Positions 47,161 through 56,047 of a stretch of 64,000 bases of DNA are shown piece by piece. Source of the DNA: Streptomyces roseofulvus (lineage in GTDB: Bacteria > Actinomycetota > Actinomycetes > Streptomycetales > Streptomycetaceae). Location: NCBI RefSeq assembly GCF_039534915.1, contig NZ_BAAAWE010000001.1, positions 3,162,001-3,226,000 on the forward strand, read 5' to 3'. A program made the translations under genes and the position numbers. The notes under the pieces are model-generated. The model was given only the letters and a program-made list of their open reading frames with translations. It was not told where the DNA came from and ran no database searches. Positions within the stretch are counted from its first letter, which is position 1, and each line of letters begins with the position of its first letter.

Positions 47161-48032
47161 GACAGGGCCCTCCCCAGTGCCCGGCGGGCGAGAGTGGCGA
47201 CGGTGCGCCGCAGGTGCTGTACGGCGGGCGGCAGCTGCTCGCCGTCCGGCGGATCGGGGACACAGGCGGCGGCCACGTACTCGCCGAAGGCGGTCAGCGC
47301 CTCCGGGGCGAGCCCCCGGTCGTTGTCCCAGTCGACCAGGGAGGCGATCCAGCGCTCGGCCTCCAGCGGGCGCAGCGGCATCGGGGCGACCGCGCCGACG
47401 GCGCAGCGGACCCCGCGCCGGGCCGGGTCGAGGACGACGGCGACGGAGGCGGTGGCGCGGGCCGGGCCGGTGCGGCCGGTGGCCTTGAGGAAGACCTGCG
47501 GGGCGTGCAGCAGCGGCACCCGGACGAACGCCACGAGCTCGCCGGGGGCGAGCAGGTCGCGGCCCGCGAGGAGGTGCGAGACGGGGATCTCGCGGCTGCC
47601 GAGCGGGCCGACGACGACGAGGTCGGCCTCCAGGGCGGCGAGGACCGGCAGCGAGTCGCCGGTGGGGGCGGCGGTGACGACGTTGCCGCCGAGGGTGCCG
47701 GCGTTGCGGATCTGGGGCGGCCCGGCCGCGCGGGAGGCGGCGGCGAGGGCCGGGATGAGGGCGGCGAAGTCGGGGCGGCCCATGCGGGCGTGGGTGAGGC
47801 CCGCGCCGAGGAGGGCGTGGCCGTCCTGGTACTGCCAGCCGCGGATCTCGTTGATGCGGCTGAGGCCGACGAGCCCGGCGGGGCGGAGCTGGCCGCGGTT
47901 GACGGCGGCCATCAGGTCGGTGCCGCCGGCGACGGGCACGGCGGCCGGCATGGCGGTCAGCGCGGCCACGGCCTCGTCGAGCGAGGCGGGCAGCGTCACG
48001 GACTGCGCCGTCTGTGGTGCGTGCGTGGTCAA
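47157..48032 (-). CDS. Molybdenum hydroxylase, FAD-binding subunit
   Basis: This 291-residue protein is of the CoxM/FAD-binding type: VAGGTDLMAAVNRGQLRP and RNAGTLGGNVVTAAPTGDSLP bind FAD. It completes the medium/small/large operon. Start is likely TTG at 48032 after a GGAAGGGG tract. It is the first gene of the operon on the minus strand; its promoter must lie in 48033-48340. Together with the other two subunits it would pass electrons from the molybdenum site to NAD or another acceptor. Confidence 0.87.
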   Translation of the reverse strand: MTTHAPQTAQSVTLPASLDEAVAALTAMPAAVPVAGGTDLMAAVNRGQLRPAGLVGLSRINEIRGWQYQDGHALLGAGLTHARMGRPDFAALIPALAAASRAAGPPQIRNAGTLGGNVVTAAPTGDSLPVLAALEADLVVVGPLGSREIPVSHLLAGRDLLAPGELVAFVRVPLLHAPQVFLKATGRTGPARATASVAVVLDPARRGVRCAVGAVAPMPLRPLEAERWIASLVDWDNDRGLAPEALTAFGEYVAAACVPDPPDGEQLPPAVQHLRRTVATLARRALGRALS

Positions 48033-48339
48033 CCCGCTGCCCCTTCCCGGTTGTCCCGGTCCGTCCCCGACTGTGCCCGGCCGCCGCGCCTGCGAGCGGG
48101 CGCACGGCGCGCCTGTGTGTGGGCGTACCGTACGTGCTCACAGGCCGGACGTGGCAACTCTGGCACATCTTCCGAGCCGTCCGGAGCGAGGGGCCGCGCG
48201 AGCCCCCTCCCTCCCGGGTGCCCCGGACTCCCGGGACGCCCGGGATGTCCGGAGAGCCCCCTGGACGCCCCGGGACGCCCTGACAGAGAAGGTAACTCCC
48301 GTTTCGCCGCTCCCGGGTGACCCCGGGGAGCGAGGTGGC
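48033..48339. other. Intergenic region, hexosaminidase 3' end and hydroxylase promoter
   Basis: This 307-bp stretch is very GC-rich and has no credible gene. A hairpin at 48308-48332 (CGCTCCCGGG with CCCGGGGAGCG, a one-base bulge) likely terminates the GH20 transcript. The molybdenum hydroxylase promoter is upstream of the TTG but no clear -35/-10 was identified. Confidence 0.4.
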
Positions 48340-49965
48340 TCACACGATCGGGGGCGGGCCGTCGATCGGGCGGCCGAGGAGGCCGGGGCGGCGCTGCCAG
48401 GGGGCGGGTCCGGTGGGCGGCCGGTAGGCGACGCCGAGGGCGTCCAGGCGCCGGTAGTGGGTCTCCATGCGGCGCAGGAAGCCGTCCGTGTCGCGGTCGT
48501 CGGGGGCGGGCAGCGCGGACCAGGCGACCTCGGCGAAGGCGGCGAGGCGGGGGAAGACCTGGTAGTCGACGCGGGCCCGGTTCTCCAGCACCTCGGTCCA
48601 CACGTTGGCCTGGGTGCCGAGGACGTGCCGGGCCGCCGCCTCGGACAGGCCGGGCGGGACGGGCTCGAAGCGGTAGACGTCCTCCAGGGTGCGCACGAAG
48701 CCGATCGGGACGGGTTCGTCGGGGCCGTCGTGCTGCCGGTGGTCGAGGTAGACGTGCTGTTCGGGGCACATGACGACGTCGTGGCCGGCCTCGGCGGCGG
48801 CGATGCCGCCGCCGTACCCGCGCCAGGACGACACGGCCGCGCCCTCGGCGAGGCCGCCTTCGAGGATCTCGTCCCAGCCGATGAGGCGGCGGCCGCGGGC
48901 GGTGAGCCAGCGGTCGAAGTGGCGGATGAACCAGGACTGGAGCCCGTCCTCGTCGCCGACGCCGAGTTCCGCGATCCGGGCCTGGGCGGCCGGGGACGCC
49001 TTCCACTGGTCCTTGGGGCACTCGTCGCCGCCGATGTGCACGAACTCCGAGGGGAAGAGCTCCAGGACCTCCTCCAGGACGCCCTCGTAGAAGCGCAGCA
49101 CCTCCTCGGTCGGGGCGAGGACGTTCGGGTTGACGCCCCAGGTGTCCCAGACGGTGAGGGCGGCGGTGTCGACGACGTCGGTGTTGCCGAGCCAGGGGTA
49201 CGCGGCGATGGCGGCCTGCGCGTGGCCGGGGAGGTCGATCTCGGGGACGACGGTGATGTGCCGTGCGGCGGCGTGGGCGACGATCTCGCGGATGTCGTCC
49301 TGGGTGTAGTGGCCGCCGTGCGGGGTCTCGTCCCACAGCGGCGAGGCGCGGTGGCCGCGCTTGGAGCGGGCCCGCCAGGCGCCGACCTCGGTGAGGCGCG
49401 GGTACCGCTCGATCTCGATCCGCCAGCCCTGGTCGTCGGTGAGGTGGAAGTGGAAGACGTTCAGCTTGTGCGCGGCCATCAGGTCGAGCAGCCGCAGCAC
49501 GTCGTCCTTGGCGGTGAAGTGCCGGGACACGTCGAGGAGGAGGCCCCGCCAGCCGAAGCGGGGGCGGTCGGCGATCTCGGTGTACGGGAGCGCCCAGGTC
49601 CGGCCGGGCAGCGGCGCCCGCCGGTACGCGTCGGGGCCGAGGAGCTGGCGCAGGGTCTGGGCGCCCCAGAAGAGCCCGGCGGGGCCGCCGCCGTCGAGGA
49701 GGACGCCGTCCCCGGTCACGGAGAGCCGGTAGCCCTCGGGGCCGTACTCCTTCCCGGTCTCCGGGGAGATCCGGAGCCGGATCGCGCCGGGTCCGGTGCC
49801 GTCGGGCAGGGGCAGCCCGGTGGCGGCGCCGAGCACGGTGCGCAGCCAGCGGGCGGTGCCCCCGGTGCCGGGTCCGGCGTCCAGGGCGGTGGTGGCGTCG
49901 AGCGCGCGGCTGCCCCGGGGGTGGCGGGCCGTCAGGGGTGCCGGGATCAGATCCGTCTCTGTCAT
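48340..49965 (-). CDS. Cytoplasmic GH20 beta-N-acetylhexosaminidase
   Basis: This 541-residue glycoside hydrolase family 20 enzyme has the catalytic Asp-Glu pair in HIGGDECPKDQW and the substrate motifs FWGAQTLRQL and HFHLTDDQGWRIEI. It has no signal peptide, so it acts on sugars already imported. It lies 4 bp after the permease gene, coupled into the ABC importer operon, which would supply chito-oligosaccharides or other GlcNAc-containing sugars. ATG 49965 is chosen (AAGGAC upstream), with an in-frame GTG one codon earlier. The product GlcNAc can feed the NagK/NagA route and DasR signalling. Confidence 0.9.
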   Translation of the reverse strand: MTETDLIPAPLTARHPRGSRALDATTALDAGPGTGGTARWLRTVLGAATGLPLPDGTGPGAIRLRISPETGKEYGPEGYRLSVTGDGVLLDGGGPAGLFWGAQTLRQLLGPDAYRRAPLPGRTWALPYTEIADRPRFGWRGLLLDVSRHFTAKDDVLRLLDLMAAHKLNVFHFHLTDDQGWRIEIERYPRLTEVGAWRARSKRGHRASPLWDETPHGGHYTQDDIREIVAHAAARHITVVPEIDLPGHAQAAIAAYPWLGNTDVVDTAALTVWDTWGVNPNVLAPTEEVLRFYEGVLEEVLELFPSEFVHIGGDECPKDQWKASPAAQARIAELGVGDEDGLQSWFIRHFDRWLTARGRRLIGWDEILEGGLAEGAAVSSWRGYGGGIAAAEAGHDVVMCPEQHVYLDHRQHDGPDEPVPIGFVRTLEDVYRFEPVPPGLSEAAARHVLGTQANVWTEVLENRARVDYQVFPRLAAFAEVAWSALPAPDDRDTDGFLRRMETHYRRLDALGVAYRPPTGPAPWQRRPGLLGRPIDGPPPIV

Positions 49966-49969
49966 CACG

Positions 49970-50818
49970 TCAGTCCTTCACCGCCCCGCCCAGTCCGGAG
50001 ACGAGACGGCGCTGTACGAGTACGAAGAAGACGAGCACCGGGAGGGTCATCACGGTCGAGCCGGCCATGATGCCTCCCCAGTCGTTCTCGTCGGGCTTGA
50101 AGAAGACCAGCAGCGCCATCGGGAGGGTGGACTGCGAGGTGTCGCTGATGAGGAACGACTTGGCGAAGAGGAAGTCGTTCCAGGTGGAGATGAACGAGAA
50201 GACGCTGGTGGCCACGAGGCCGGGCAGGACCAGCGGGAAGAGGATCGTCCACAGGAAGCGGGCGTGGCTCGCCCCGTCGATCCGGGCCTGCTCCTCCAGC
50301 GCCTCCGGCACGGCCCGGACGAAGCCGCGCAGCATCCAGATCGCGAACGGCAGCGAGAAGGCGAGGTGCGGGAGGACGAGCGAGCCGAGGGTGTTGAGGA
50401 GTCCGGCGTCCCGCATGAGGAAGAAGAGCGGGATGGTCAGTGCCTCGACCGGCACCATCTGCGCCACCAGGAACATCACCAGGAGGGTGGTGCGGAACCG
50501 GAAGCGGAAGCGGGTGACGGCGGTGGCCGCGAGGAAGGCGATGACGGCGGAGGCGAGGACGACCGCCGTCGCCACCAGCAGGCTGTTGAGGAAGTAGCGG
50601 CCGAAGTCCTGCTGCTCGAAGACGCGCCGGAAGGAGTCGAGGGACGGCGAGAGCGTCCACGGCCGGGGTTCGGTCGACTGGATCTCGCCGGCCGGCTTGA
50701 GGGCGGAGAGGACCATCCAGTACAGCGGGAAGGCGACGACGACGGCGGTGAGCAGGGCCGCCGTCTCGGCGAGCAGCCGCCCGGGGCGGCGGACGCCGGG
50801 GATGCGGAACGCGGTCAC
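49970..50818 (-). CDS. Sugar ABC transporter permease, MalG-type
   Basis: This 282-residue permease has about six membrane helices and the EAA loop EALEEQARIDGASHARFLWTILFPLVLPG that docks an ATPase. The GTG start overlaps the MalF-type stop by 4 bp. With the MalF-type permease it forms the channel. It is followed by the GH20 gene. Confidence 0.9.
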   Translation of the reverse strand: MTAFRIPGVRRPGRLLAETAALLTAVVVAFPLYWMVLSALKPAGEIQSTEPRPWTLSPSLDSFRRVFEQQDFGRYFLNSLLVATAVVLASAVIAFLAATAVTRFRFRFRTTLLVMFLVAQMVPVEALTIPLFFLMRDAGLLNTLGSLVLPHLAFSLPFAIWMLRGFVRAVPEALEEQARIDGASHARFLWTILFPLVLPGLVATSVFSFISTWNDFLFAKSFLISDTSQSTLPMALLVFFKPDENDWGGIMAGSTVMTLPVLVFFVLVQRRLVSGLGGAVKD

Positions 50819-51783
50819 AGCTCCTCCCCCTGACGGCGCAGCAGCCGCAGGTACACCAGGGTGACCGCGAGCAGGAGCAGCAGCATGACGACGCCGATGG
50901 CGGCGCCCAGGCTGTACTGGGAGGAGGCGAACGCCTGCTGGTAGGCGTAGACGTTGAGGACGAGGTTCTGGCCGGCGATGCCGCCGCCGTTCGTCATCAC
51001 GTAGATCTGGGTGAAGACCTTGAAGTCCCAGATGACGGACTGGATGGTGACGACGGCGAGGATCGGGCGGAGCAGGGGCGCGGTCACGGTGCGCCAGATC
51101 CGCCACGGGGAGGCGCCGTCGAGGGCGGCGGCCTCCAGGACCTCGGTGGGGACGGCCCGGATCCCGGCGTAGACGGTGACCATCACGAAGGGGAACGAGC
51201 ACCAGACGACTTCGAGGAGGACGAGCGCGAAGGCGCTGTACCGCCCGTAGGTCCAGGAGTAGTCGCCGAGGCCGAGGAGTCTGTTGACGGGGCCGAAATC
51301 GGCGTCGAAGAGGAAGACCCAGACGGTGGAACCGGTGACGGCGGGGGTGGCCCAGGCGCCGAGCGCGGCCAGCATCAGGGCGAGGCGGGGCAGGGCCCGT
51401 ACCCGGGTGAGGAGGACGGCGAGGGCGCAGCCGACGGCGAGGGTGCCGGCGACGCAGGCGGCGGCGAAGACGACGGTGGCGAGCAGGACCTGGCGGAACT
51501 GCGGGTCGGCGAAGAGGGCCGTGTAGTTGGCGAGGCCCCGGAAGGAGGTGGGTTCGCCGCCGCTGACCTGGGCCTGGGTGTACTCCAGGAAGGAGATCAG
51601 GCCGAGCTGGTAGACGGGGTAGACGAGGAGGGCGCCGAGGACGGCGAGGGCGGGCAGCAGGTAGAGCCAGGGGGTCCAGGCGGAGGTGCCGGTGCGGGAG
51701 TTCGCGGTACGGCTCCGGGGCCGGCGGGCGGGCGGTCGCGCGGCGCCGGGGGGCGTGGGCGGCGCGGTGGCGGTGGCGGTCAT
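50815..51783 (-). CDS. Sugar ABC transporter permease, MalF-type
   Basis: This 322-residue permease has a hydrophobic N-terminal segment and about six helices. Its EAA motif reads EVLEAAALDGASPWRIWRTVTAPLLRPI. It starts at ATG, 5 bp after the SBP stop. No ATPase gene is adjacent; Streptomyces often uses the shared multi-sugar ATPase MsiK, which is the likely partner here. Confidence 0.9.
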   Translation of the reverse strand: MTATATAPPTPPGAARPPARRPRSRTANSRTGTSAWTPWLYLLPALAVLGALLVYPVYQLGLISFLEYTQAQVSGGEPTSFRGLANYTALFADPQFRQVLLATVVFAAACVAGTLAVGCALAVLLTRVRALPRLALMLAALGAWATPAVTGSTVWVFLFDADFGPVNRLLGLGDYSWTYGRYSAFALVLLEVVWCSFPFVMVTVYAGIRAVPTEVLEAAALDGASPWRIWRTVTAPLLRPILAVVTIQSVIWDFKVFTQIYVMTNGGGIAGQNLVLNVYAYQQAFASSQYSLGAAIGVVMLLLLLAVTLVYLRLLRRQGEEL

Positions 51784-51788
51784 CGGGT

Positions 51789-53093
51789 TCAGCCCGCCTC
51801 GGCGAAGGCCGCGTCCATCTTCTTCGCCGCGTCGGCGGCGGCGTCCTTCACGTCCTTCCGGCCGCTGGCGATCTCCTGGAGCATCGTGGGGACGACGAGC
51901 GAGGAGTCGATGCGGCCCCAGGCGGCGGTGGCGGGCACGAACCTCGTGCCGGCGGCGAGGGTGTCGATGAAGGGCTTCACGAAGGGCTTGCGCGCGGCGG
52001 CGGCGGTGCGGACGTCGGTGAAGGTGGGCAGGAAGCCCATCGCGTCGAACAGCCTGGCCTGGGTCTCCTTGCCGGCGAGGGTCTTCGTCAGCTCGACGGC
52101 GAGGGTGCGGTGGGCGGTGGACTTCAGGACGCCGATGTTGTTGCCGCCGGCGAAGGCGGGGGCGACGGAGCCGGGCGTGGTGCCGGGGAGCGGGACGACG
52201 GCGTACTTGCCCTTGACCTGGCCGGCCTCGACGGCGGCGTGGCTGAAGTCGCCGCCGATGGCCATGCCGGCCTTGCCGGCGGCGAAGGCGGTGACGGTGG
52301 CGTTGCCGCCCATCTGGGCGCAGGTGGCGGCGGGGCAGTTGTCGTCGCGGAGGAGCGAGGTGTAGGCGGTGAGGCCGCGGACGGCGGCGTCGCTGTTCAG
52401 GGCGGCCTTGTAGGCGCCGGAGGCGTCCTTGACGGCGAGGTCGCCGCCGGCGGCCCAGACGAAGGGGAGGGCGCCGTAGGTGTAGGCGCCGCCGACGGCG
52501 ATGCCGTACAGCTCGGGCCTGGCCTTGCGTATCTTCTTCGCGGTCGCGACGAGTTCGTCCTGGCTCTGGGGGGCGGTGAGGCCGAGGTCGCGGAAGACGT
52601 CGGTGCGGTAGTAGAGGGCCCTGACGCCGACGAAGAGCGGGGCGCCGTAGACCTTTCCGCCGACGGTGACGGACTCGCGGGCGGTGGGGTCGGTGTCCTT
52701 CGCCTGGTCCCAGGCGGTGAACTCGGCGGTGAGGTCGGCGAGTCCGCCGTCCTTCACGTATCCGGCGGTGTCGGTGTTGCCGTACTCGATGACGTCGGGG
52801 GCGGACTTCGGGTCGTTGAAGGCCGCCTTGACGCGCTGGGCGCGGGTCTCGACGGGGATGTACTCGACCTCGACCTCGGCGCCGGGGTGTTTCTCCTCGA
52901 AGGCGGCGACGGCCTCGTCGACGACCTTCTCCTTGGGCTGGTTGGCGACCTCCTGGAAGAGCCAGACGCGCAGGGTGCCGGTCTTCTCGTCGCCGCCGGC
53001 GGCGGGGGCGGAGGTCTGGGGCGCGCAGGCGGCGAGGACGAGGGCGGCGAGCGGCAGGGCGACGGGGGCGGTGATCCGGGCAGGAAGCTTCAT
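51789..53093 (-). CDS. Sugar-binding lipoprotein of an ABC importer
   Basis: This 434-residue solute-binding protein has a lipobox (ALPLAALVLAACAPQ, cleavage before the Cys) and cluster-1 fold features (EVEVEYIPVETRAQRVKAAF, FVGVRALYYRTDVFRDLGL). It is likely anchored outside the membrane and binds an oligosaccharide, possibly chitobiose, given the GH20 gene in the operon. The ATG at 53093 follows GGAGGGG. First gene of the SBP-MalF-MalG-GH20 operon. Confidence 0.9.
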   Translation of the reverse strand: MKLPARITAPVALPLAALVLAACAPQTSAPAAGGDEKTGTLRVWLFQEVANQPKEKVVDEAVAAFEEKHPGAEVEVEYIPVETRAQRVKAAFNDPKSAPDVIEYGNTDTAGYVKDGGLADLTAEFTAWDQAKDTDPTARESVTVGGKVYGAPLFVGVRALYYRTDVFRDLGLTAPQSQDELVATAKKIRKARPELYGIAVGGAYTYGALPFVWAAGGDLAVKDASGAYKAALNSDAAVRGLTAYTSLLRDDNCPAATCAQMGGNATVTAFAAGKAGMAIGGDFSHAAVEAGQVKGKYAVVPLPGTTPGSVAPAFAGGNNIGVLKSTAHRTLAVELTKTLAGKETQARLFDAMGFLPTFTDVRTAAAARKPFVKPFIDTLAAGTRFVPATAAWGRIDSSLVVPTMLQEIASGRKDVKDAAADAAKKMDAAFAEAG

Positions 53094-53114
53094 GGCGGTT
53101 CCCCTCCGAGCGTA

Positions 53115-53133
53115 CGTTGCAACATGCGCAACG
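53115..53133. promoter_or_regulatory. Candidate operator upstream of sugar ABC operon
   Basis: CGTTGC-AACATGC-GCAACG is an inverted repeat with 6-bp arms, 22 bp upstream of the SBP start. A LacI- or ROK-type regulator is plausible. It does not match dre, so DasR control is not obvious here. Confidence 0.45.
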
Positions 53134-53251
53134 GGCGTTTCGTGCTGCACAACAACAGCGGTGAGGTTAGGCGCGCCCGCCGATCACGACAAGAGGTCTC
53201 GACCACTTCCCGCCCGCGGAGGAGCCCCGCGCGGGCCCGGGCGAACGAAAA

Positions 53252-53294
53252 CGGCCCCCGCCGCGCGCACCGCTGGTGCGCACGACGGGGGCCG
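53252..53294 (-). terminator. Terminator after DUF3039 gene
   Basis: A large GC-rich hairpin with outer CGGCCCCCG and inner GCGCACC-GCT-GGTGCGC arms lies about 23 bp beyond the stop. Confidence 0.7.
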
Positions 53295-53316
53295 CCCCCG
53301 ACAGGATCCGGAGGGG

Positions 53317-53607
53317 TTACTTCCCCTTGCCGCCCTTGTCCTTGTCCTTGTCGCCACCCGAGCCCATGGACTCGTAGATCTCCTTGCACATGGGACAGAC
53401 CGGGTACTTCTTGGGGTCGCGCCCCGGCACCCAGACCTTGCCGCACAGGGCGACGACGGGAGTGCCGTCGAGGGCACTCGCCATGATCTTGTCCTTCTGG
53501 ACGTAATGGGCGTAGCGCTCGTGGTCGCCGTCACCGTGGGACACCTGCGGCGTCGGCTCGACGAGGGTTCCCGTACCTGCCCCGCGCTCGGGCTCGAGAG
53601 TGCTCAT
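53317..53607 (-). CDS. DUF3039 family zinc-binding-like protein
   Basis: This 96-residue protein has a conserved region PVVALCGKVWVPGRDPKKYPVCPMCKEIY, with Cys residues spaced like a small zinc site, and a lysine/glycine-rich tail. The function is unknown. The ATG at 53607 is used. It lies 30 bp downstream of the YqgE gene on the same strand, probably co-transcribed, in a conserved block beside murA. Confidence 0.8.
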   Translation of the reverse strand: MSTLEPERGAGTGTLVEPTPQVSHGDGDHERYAHYVQKDKIMASALDGTPVVALCGKVWVPGRDPKKYPVCPMCKEIYESMGSGGDKDKDKGGKGK

Positions 53608-53637
53608 GGCACCCAAGGGTACTGGGAGCCGCGGGAC

Positions 53638-54198
53638 TCAGTTGAGCGAAGGGTCGTCCGGGTAGGTCGCGACCATCGCGAGGTCGCCGCGCTGGCGACG
53701 GAGGACCTGCCGCCAGAGGGTCTCCGGGGTCGGCGAGGAGACGTCGCCGGGCTCGGACTCGACGACGTACCAGGCGCCCTCGGTCAGTTCGGCCTCCAGC
53801 TGGCCGGGGCCCCAGCCTGCGTAGCCGGCGAAGATGCGGAGCGCGCCGAGGGCGGGACCGAGCAGCTCCGGCGGGGTCTCCAGGTCGACCAGGCCGATCG
53901 CGCCGAAGACCCGGCGCCAGCCGATCGGCCCCTCGTCGCCGGGGATGACGGCGAGGCCGAGGGCCGCGTCGAGGGAGACCGGGCCGCCCTGGAAGACCAC
54001 GCCCGGCTCACCGGCCAGACCCGCCCAGGGGGCCAGCACGTCTCCGACGGTGACGGGGGTGGGCCGGTTGAGGACGACGCCGAGCGAGCCCTCGTCGTCG
54101 TGGTCGAGCAGCAGCACCACCGCGCGGTCGAAGTTCGGGTCCGCGAGGGCGGGGGTGGCCACGAGCAGCCGTCCTGTGAGCGAGGACACCTCGGTCAT
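53638..54198 (-). CDS. YqgE/AlgH family protein (DUF179)
   Basis: This 186-residue protein carries the family core LTGRLLVATPALADPNFDRAVVLLLDHDDEGSLGVVLNRPT and FQGGPVSLDA. Family members are conserved but of unclear role. It lies between murA (divergent) and the DUF3039 gene. The ATG at 54198 is clear. Confidence 0.87.
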   Translation of the reverse strand: MTEVSSLTGRLLVATPALADPNFDRAVVLLLDHDDEGSLGVVLNRPTPVTVGDVLAPWAGLAGEPGVVFQGGPVSLDAALGLAVIPGDEGPIGWRRVFGAIGLVDLETPPELLGPALGALRIFAGYAGWGPGQLEAELTEGAWYVVESEPGDVSSPTPETLWRQVLRRQRGDLAMVATYPDDPSLN

Positions 54199-54486
54199 GC
54201 GACACATGATCCCGCATCTTCGGCGCGAGCGGGGGTTCTCGGGCGCAATGCCGGGAAACCCGCGGAAGCCGAGGCGAGCCTCGCAGGTCGGGAGGGGCGG
54301 GACAGGAGGGCCCGGACCGCCCGCGCGGGACAACCGGACGGTGACAGTCCGCAAGATCGCGGAAACGGAGGGTGTTGTGCCGAATTCATTACATCTGACA
54401 GGCACCCCGACCGGCCCGATCGGGGTCCAATGGCCCCTTACCCTTTTCTCTGGCCACCCGACCGACGACTCCGGAACGCGAGATTC
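54199..54486. other. Divergent promoter region YqgE/murA
   Basis: This 288-bp gap separates the start of yqgE from murA. It includes an AT-richer patch near 54375-54400 (TTGTGCCGAATTCATTACAT), a candidate murA promoter. No palindromic operator was identified. Confidence 0.35.
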
Positions 54487-55827
54487 ATGACCGGCACAGA
54501 CGATGTCCTGCTTGTCCACGGCGGAACCCCGCTGGAGGGCGAGATCCGCGTTCGCGGCGCGAAGAACCTCGTGCCCAAGGCGATGGTCGCCGCCCTGCTC
54601 GGCAGCGGCCCCAGCAGACTGCGCAACGTGCCCGACATCCGTGACGTCCGCGTCGTGCGCGGACTGCTGCAGCTGCACGGAGTGACGGTCCGCCCCGGCG
54701 AGGAGCCGGGCGAGCTGGTGCTCGACCCGACCCACGTCGAGTCCGCCAACGTCGCCGACATCGACGCCCACGCCGGCTCGTCGCGCATCCCGATCCTCTT
54801 CTGCGGCCCCCTGCTGCACCGCCTCGGCCACGCCTTCATCCCGGGCCTCGGCGGCTGCGACATCGGCGGCCGGCCGATCGACTTCCACTTCGACGTGCTC
54901 CGCCAGTTCGGCGCGACCATCGAGAAGCGGGCCGACGGCCAGTACCTGGAGGCCCCGCAGCGCCTTCGCGGCTGCAAGATCCGCCTCCCGTACCCCTCGG
55001 TCGGCTCGACCGAGCAGGTGCTGCTCACGGCGGTCCTCGCCGACGGCGTCACCGAGCTGTCGAACGCGGCCGTGGAGCCCGAGATCGAGGACCTGATCTG
55101 CGTCCTGCAGAAGATGGGCGCGATCATCTCCATGGACACCGACCGGACCATCCGGATCACCGGTGTCGACAAGCTCGACGGCTACACCCACCGGGCCCTC
55201 CCGGACCGCCTGGAGGCGGCCTCCTGGGCGTCCGCGGCGCTCGCCACCGAGGGCAACATCTACGTGCGCGGCGCCCAGCAGCGCTCGATGATGACCTTCC
55301 TCAACACCTACCGGAAGGTCGGCGGCGCCTTCGAGATCGACGACGAGGGCATCCGCTTCTGGCACCCGGGCGGCTCGCTCAACGCGATCCACCTGGAGAC
55401 CGACGTCCACCCCGGCTTCCAGACCGACTGGCAGCAGCCGCTGGTGGTCGCCCTGACGCAGGCGTCCGGCCTCTCCATCGTCCACGAGACGGTGTACGAG
55501 TCCCGGCTCGGCTTCACCTCGGCGCTGAACCAGATGGGCGCCCACATCCAGCTGTACCGCGAGTGCCTGGGCGGCTCGGACTGCCGCTTCGGCCAGCGGA
55601 ACTTCCTCCACTCGGCGGTCGTCAGCGGCCCCACCCGCCTCCAGGGCGCCGACCTGGTCATCCCGGACCTGCGCGGCGGCTTCTCGTACCTGATCGCGGC
55701 CCTCGCCGCCCAGGGCACGAGCCGGGTGCACGGCATCGACCTGATCAACCGCGGCTACGAGAACTTCATGGAGAAGCTCGTCGAGCTCGGCGCCAAGGTC
55801 GAGCTGCCGGGCAGCGCGCTGGTCTGA
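54487..55827 (+). CDS. murA: UDP-N-acetylglucosamine 1-carboxyvinyltransferase
   Basis: This 446-residue enzyme catalyses the first committed step of peptidoglycan precursor synthesis, transferring enolpyruvate from PEP to UDP-GlcNAc. Family motifs include the N-terminal RVRGAKNLVPKAMVAALL and the loop FIPGLGGCDIGGRPIDFH. The Cys in GGC corresponds to the catalytic Cys that fosfomycin attacks, so the enzyme should be fosfomycin-sensitive in principle, unlike mycobacterial forms with Asp. A second, partial copy of its 3' end follows the gene. Confidence 0.93.
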   Translation: MTGTDDVLLVHGGTPLEGEIRVRGAKNLVPKAMVAALLGSGPSRLRNVPDIRDVRVVRGLLQLHGVTVRPGEEPGELVLDPTHVESANVADIDAHAGSSRIPILFCGPLLHRLGHAFIPGLGGCDIGGRPIDFHFDVLRQFGATIEKRADGQYLEAPQRLRGCKIRLPYPSVGSTEQVLLTAVLADGVTELSNAAVEPEIEDLICVLQKMGAIISMDTDRTIRITGVDKLDGYTHRALPDRLEAASWASAALATEGNIYVRGAQQRSMMTFLNTYRKVGGAFEIDDEGIRFWHPGGSLNAIHLETDVHPGFQTDWQQPLVVALTQASGLSIVHETVYESRLGFTSALNQMGAHIQLYRECLGGSDCRFGQRNFLHSAVVSGPTRLQGADLVIPDLRGGFSYLIAALAAQGTSRVHGIDLINRGYENFMEKLVELGAKVELPGSALV

Positions 55828-55829
55828 GG

Positions 55830-55864
55830 CCCGGCCCCCCCGGCCCCCTGCCGGGGGGGCCGGG
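55830..55864 (+). terminator. Terminator after murA
   Basis: A perfect 15-bp C/G stem (arms 55830-55844 and 55850-55864, loop CCCCT) lies directly after the murA stop. Confidence 0.8.
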
Positions 55865-55889
55865 GGTCGTCCCCCGGGCGAGCACAGCT

Positions 55890-55944
55890 TGGAGAAGCTC
55901 GTCGAGCTCGGCGCGAAGGTCGAGCCGCCGGGCAGCGCGCTCGT
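55890..55944 (+). pseudogene. Duplicated 3' fragment of murA
   Basis: Positions 55890-55944 repeat murA 55769-55823 with 52 of 55 bases identical. The fragment keeps the reading frame of the MurA C-terminal tail (MEKLVELGAKV type), then runs on into unrelated sequence. It lies between two strong terminators, so it is probably not transcribed. It looks like a short tandem duplication. Confidence 0.8.
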
Positions 55945-55992
55945 GCAGGACACCTGGCGGAAGGCCCTGCGGGGCCTTCTCCCGGACGTACG

Positions 55993-56028
55993 GAAGGGCG
56001 GCCACCCCGGAGGGGGTGGCCGCCCTTC
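55993..56028. terminator. Bidirectional terminator between murA region and hup
   Basis: A perfect 16-bp stem (55993-56008 and 56013-56028, loop GGAG) lies 20 bp from the HU stop and terminates the HU transcript. It can also act for murA. Confidence 0.85.
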
Positions 56029-56047
56029 GCGTGCGCCTACAGGCCGC

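Noticed and set aside
45694..50070. 1458-codon plus-strand frame over the hydroxylase and GH20 genes
   Set aside because: Antisense shadow of the well-supported minus-strand genes.
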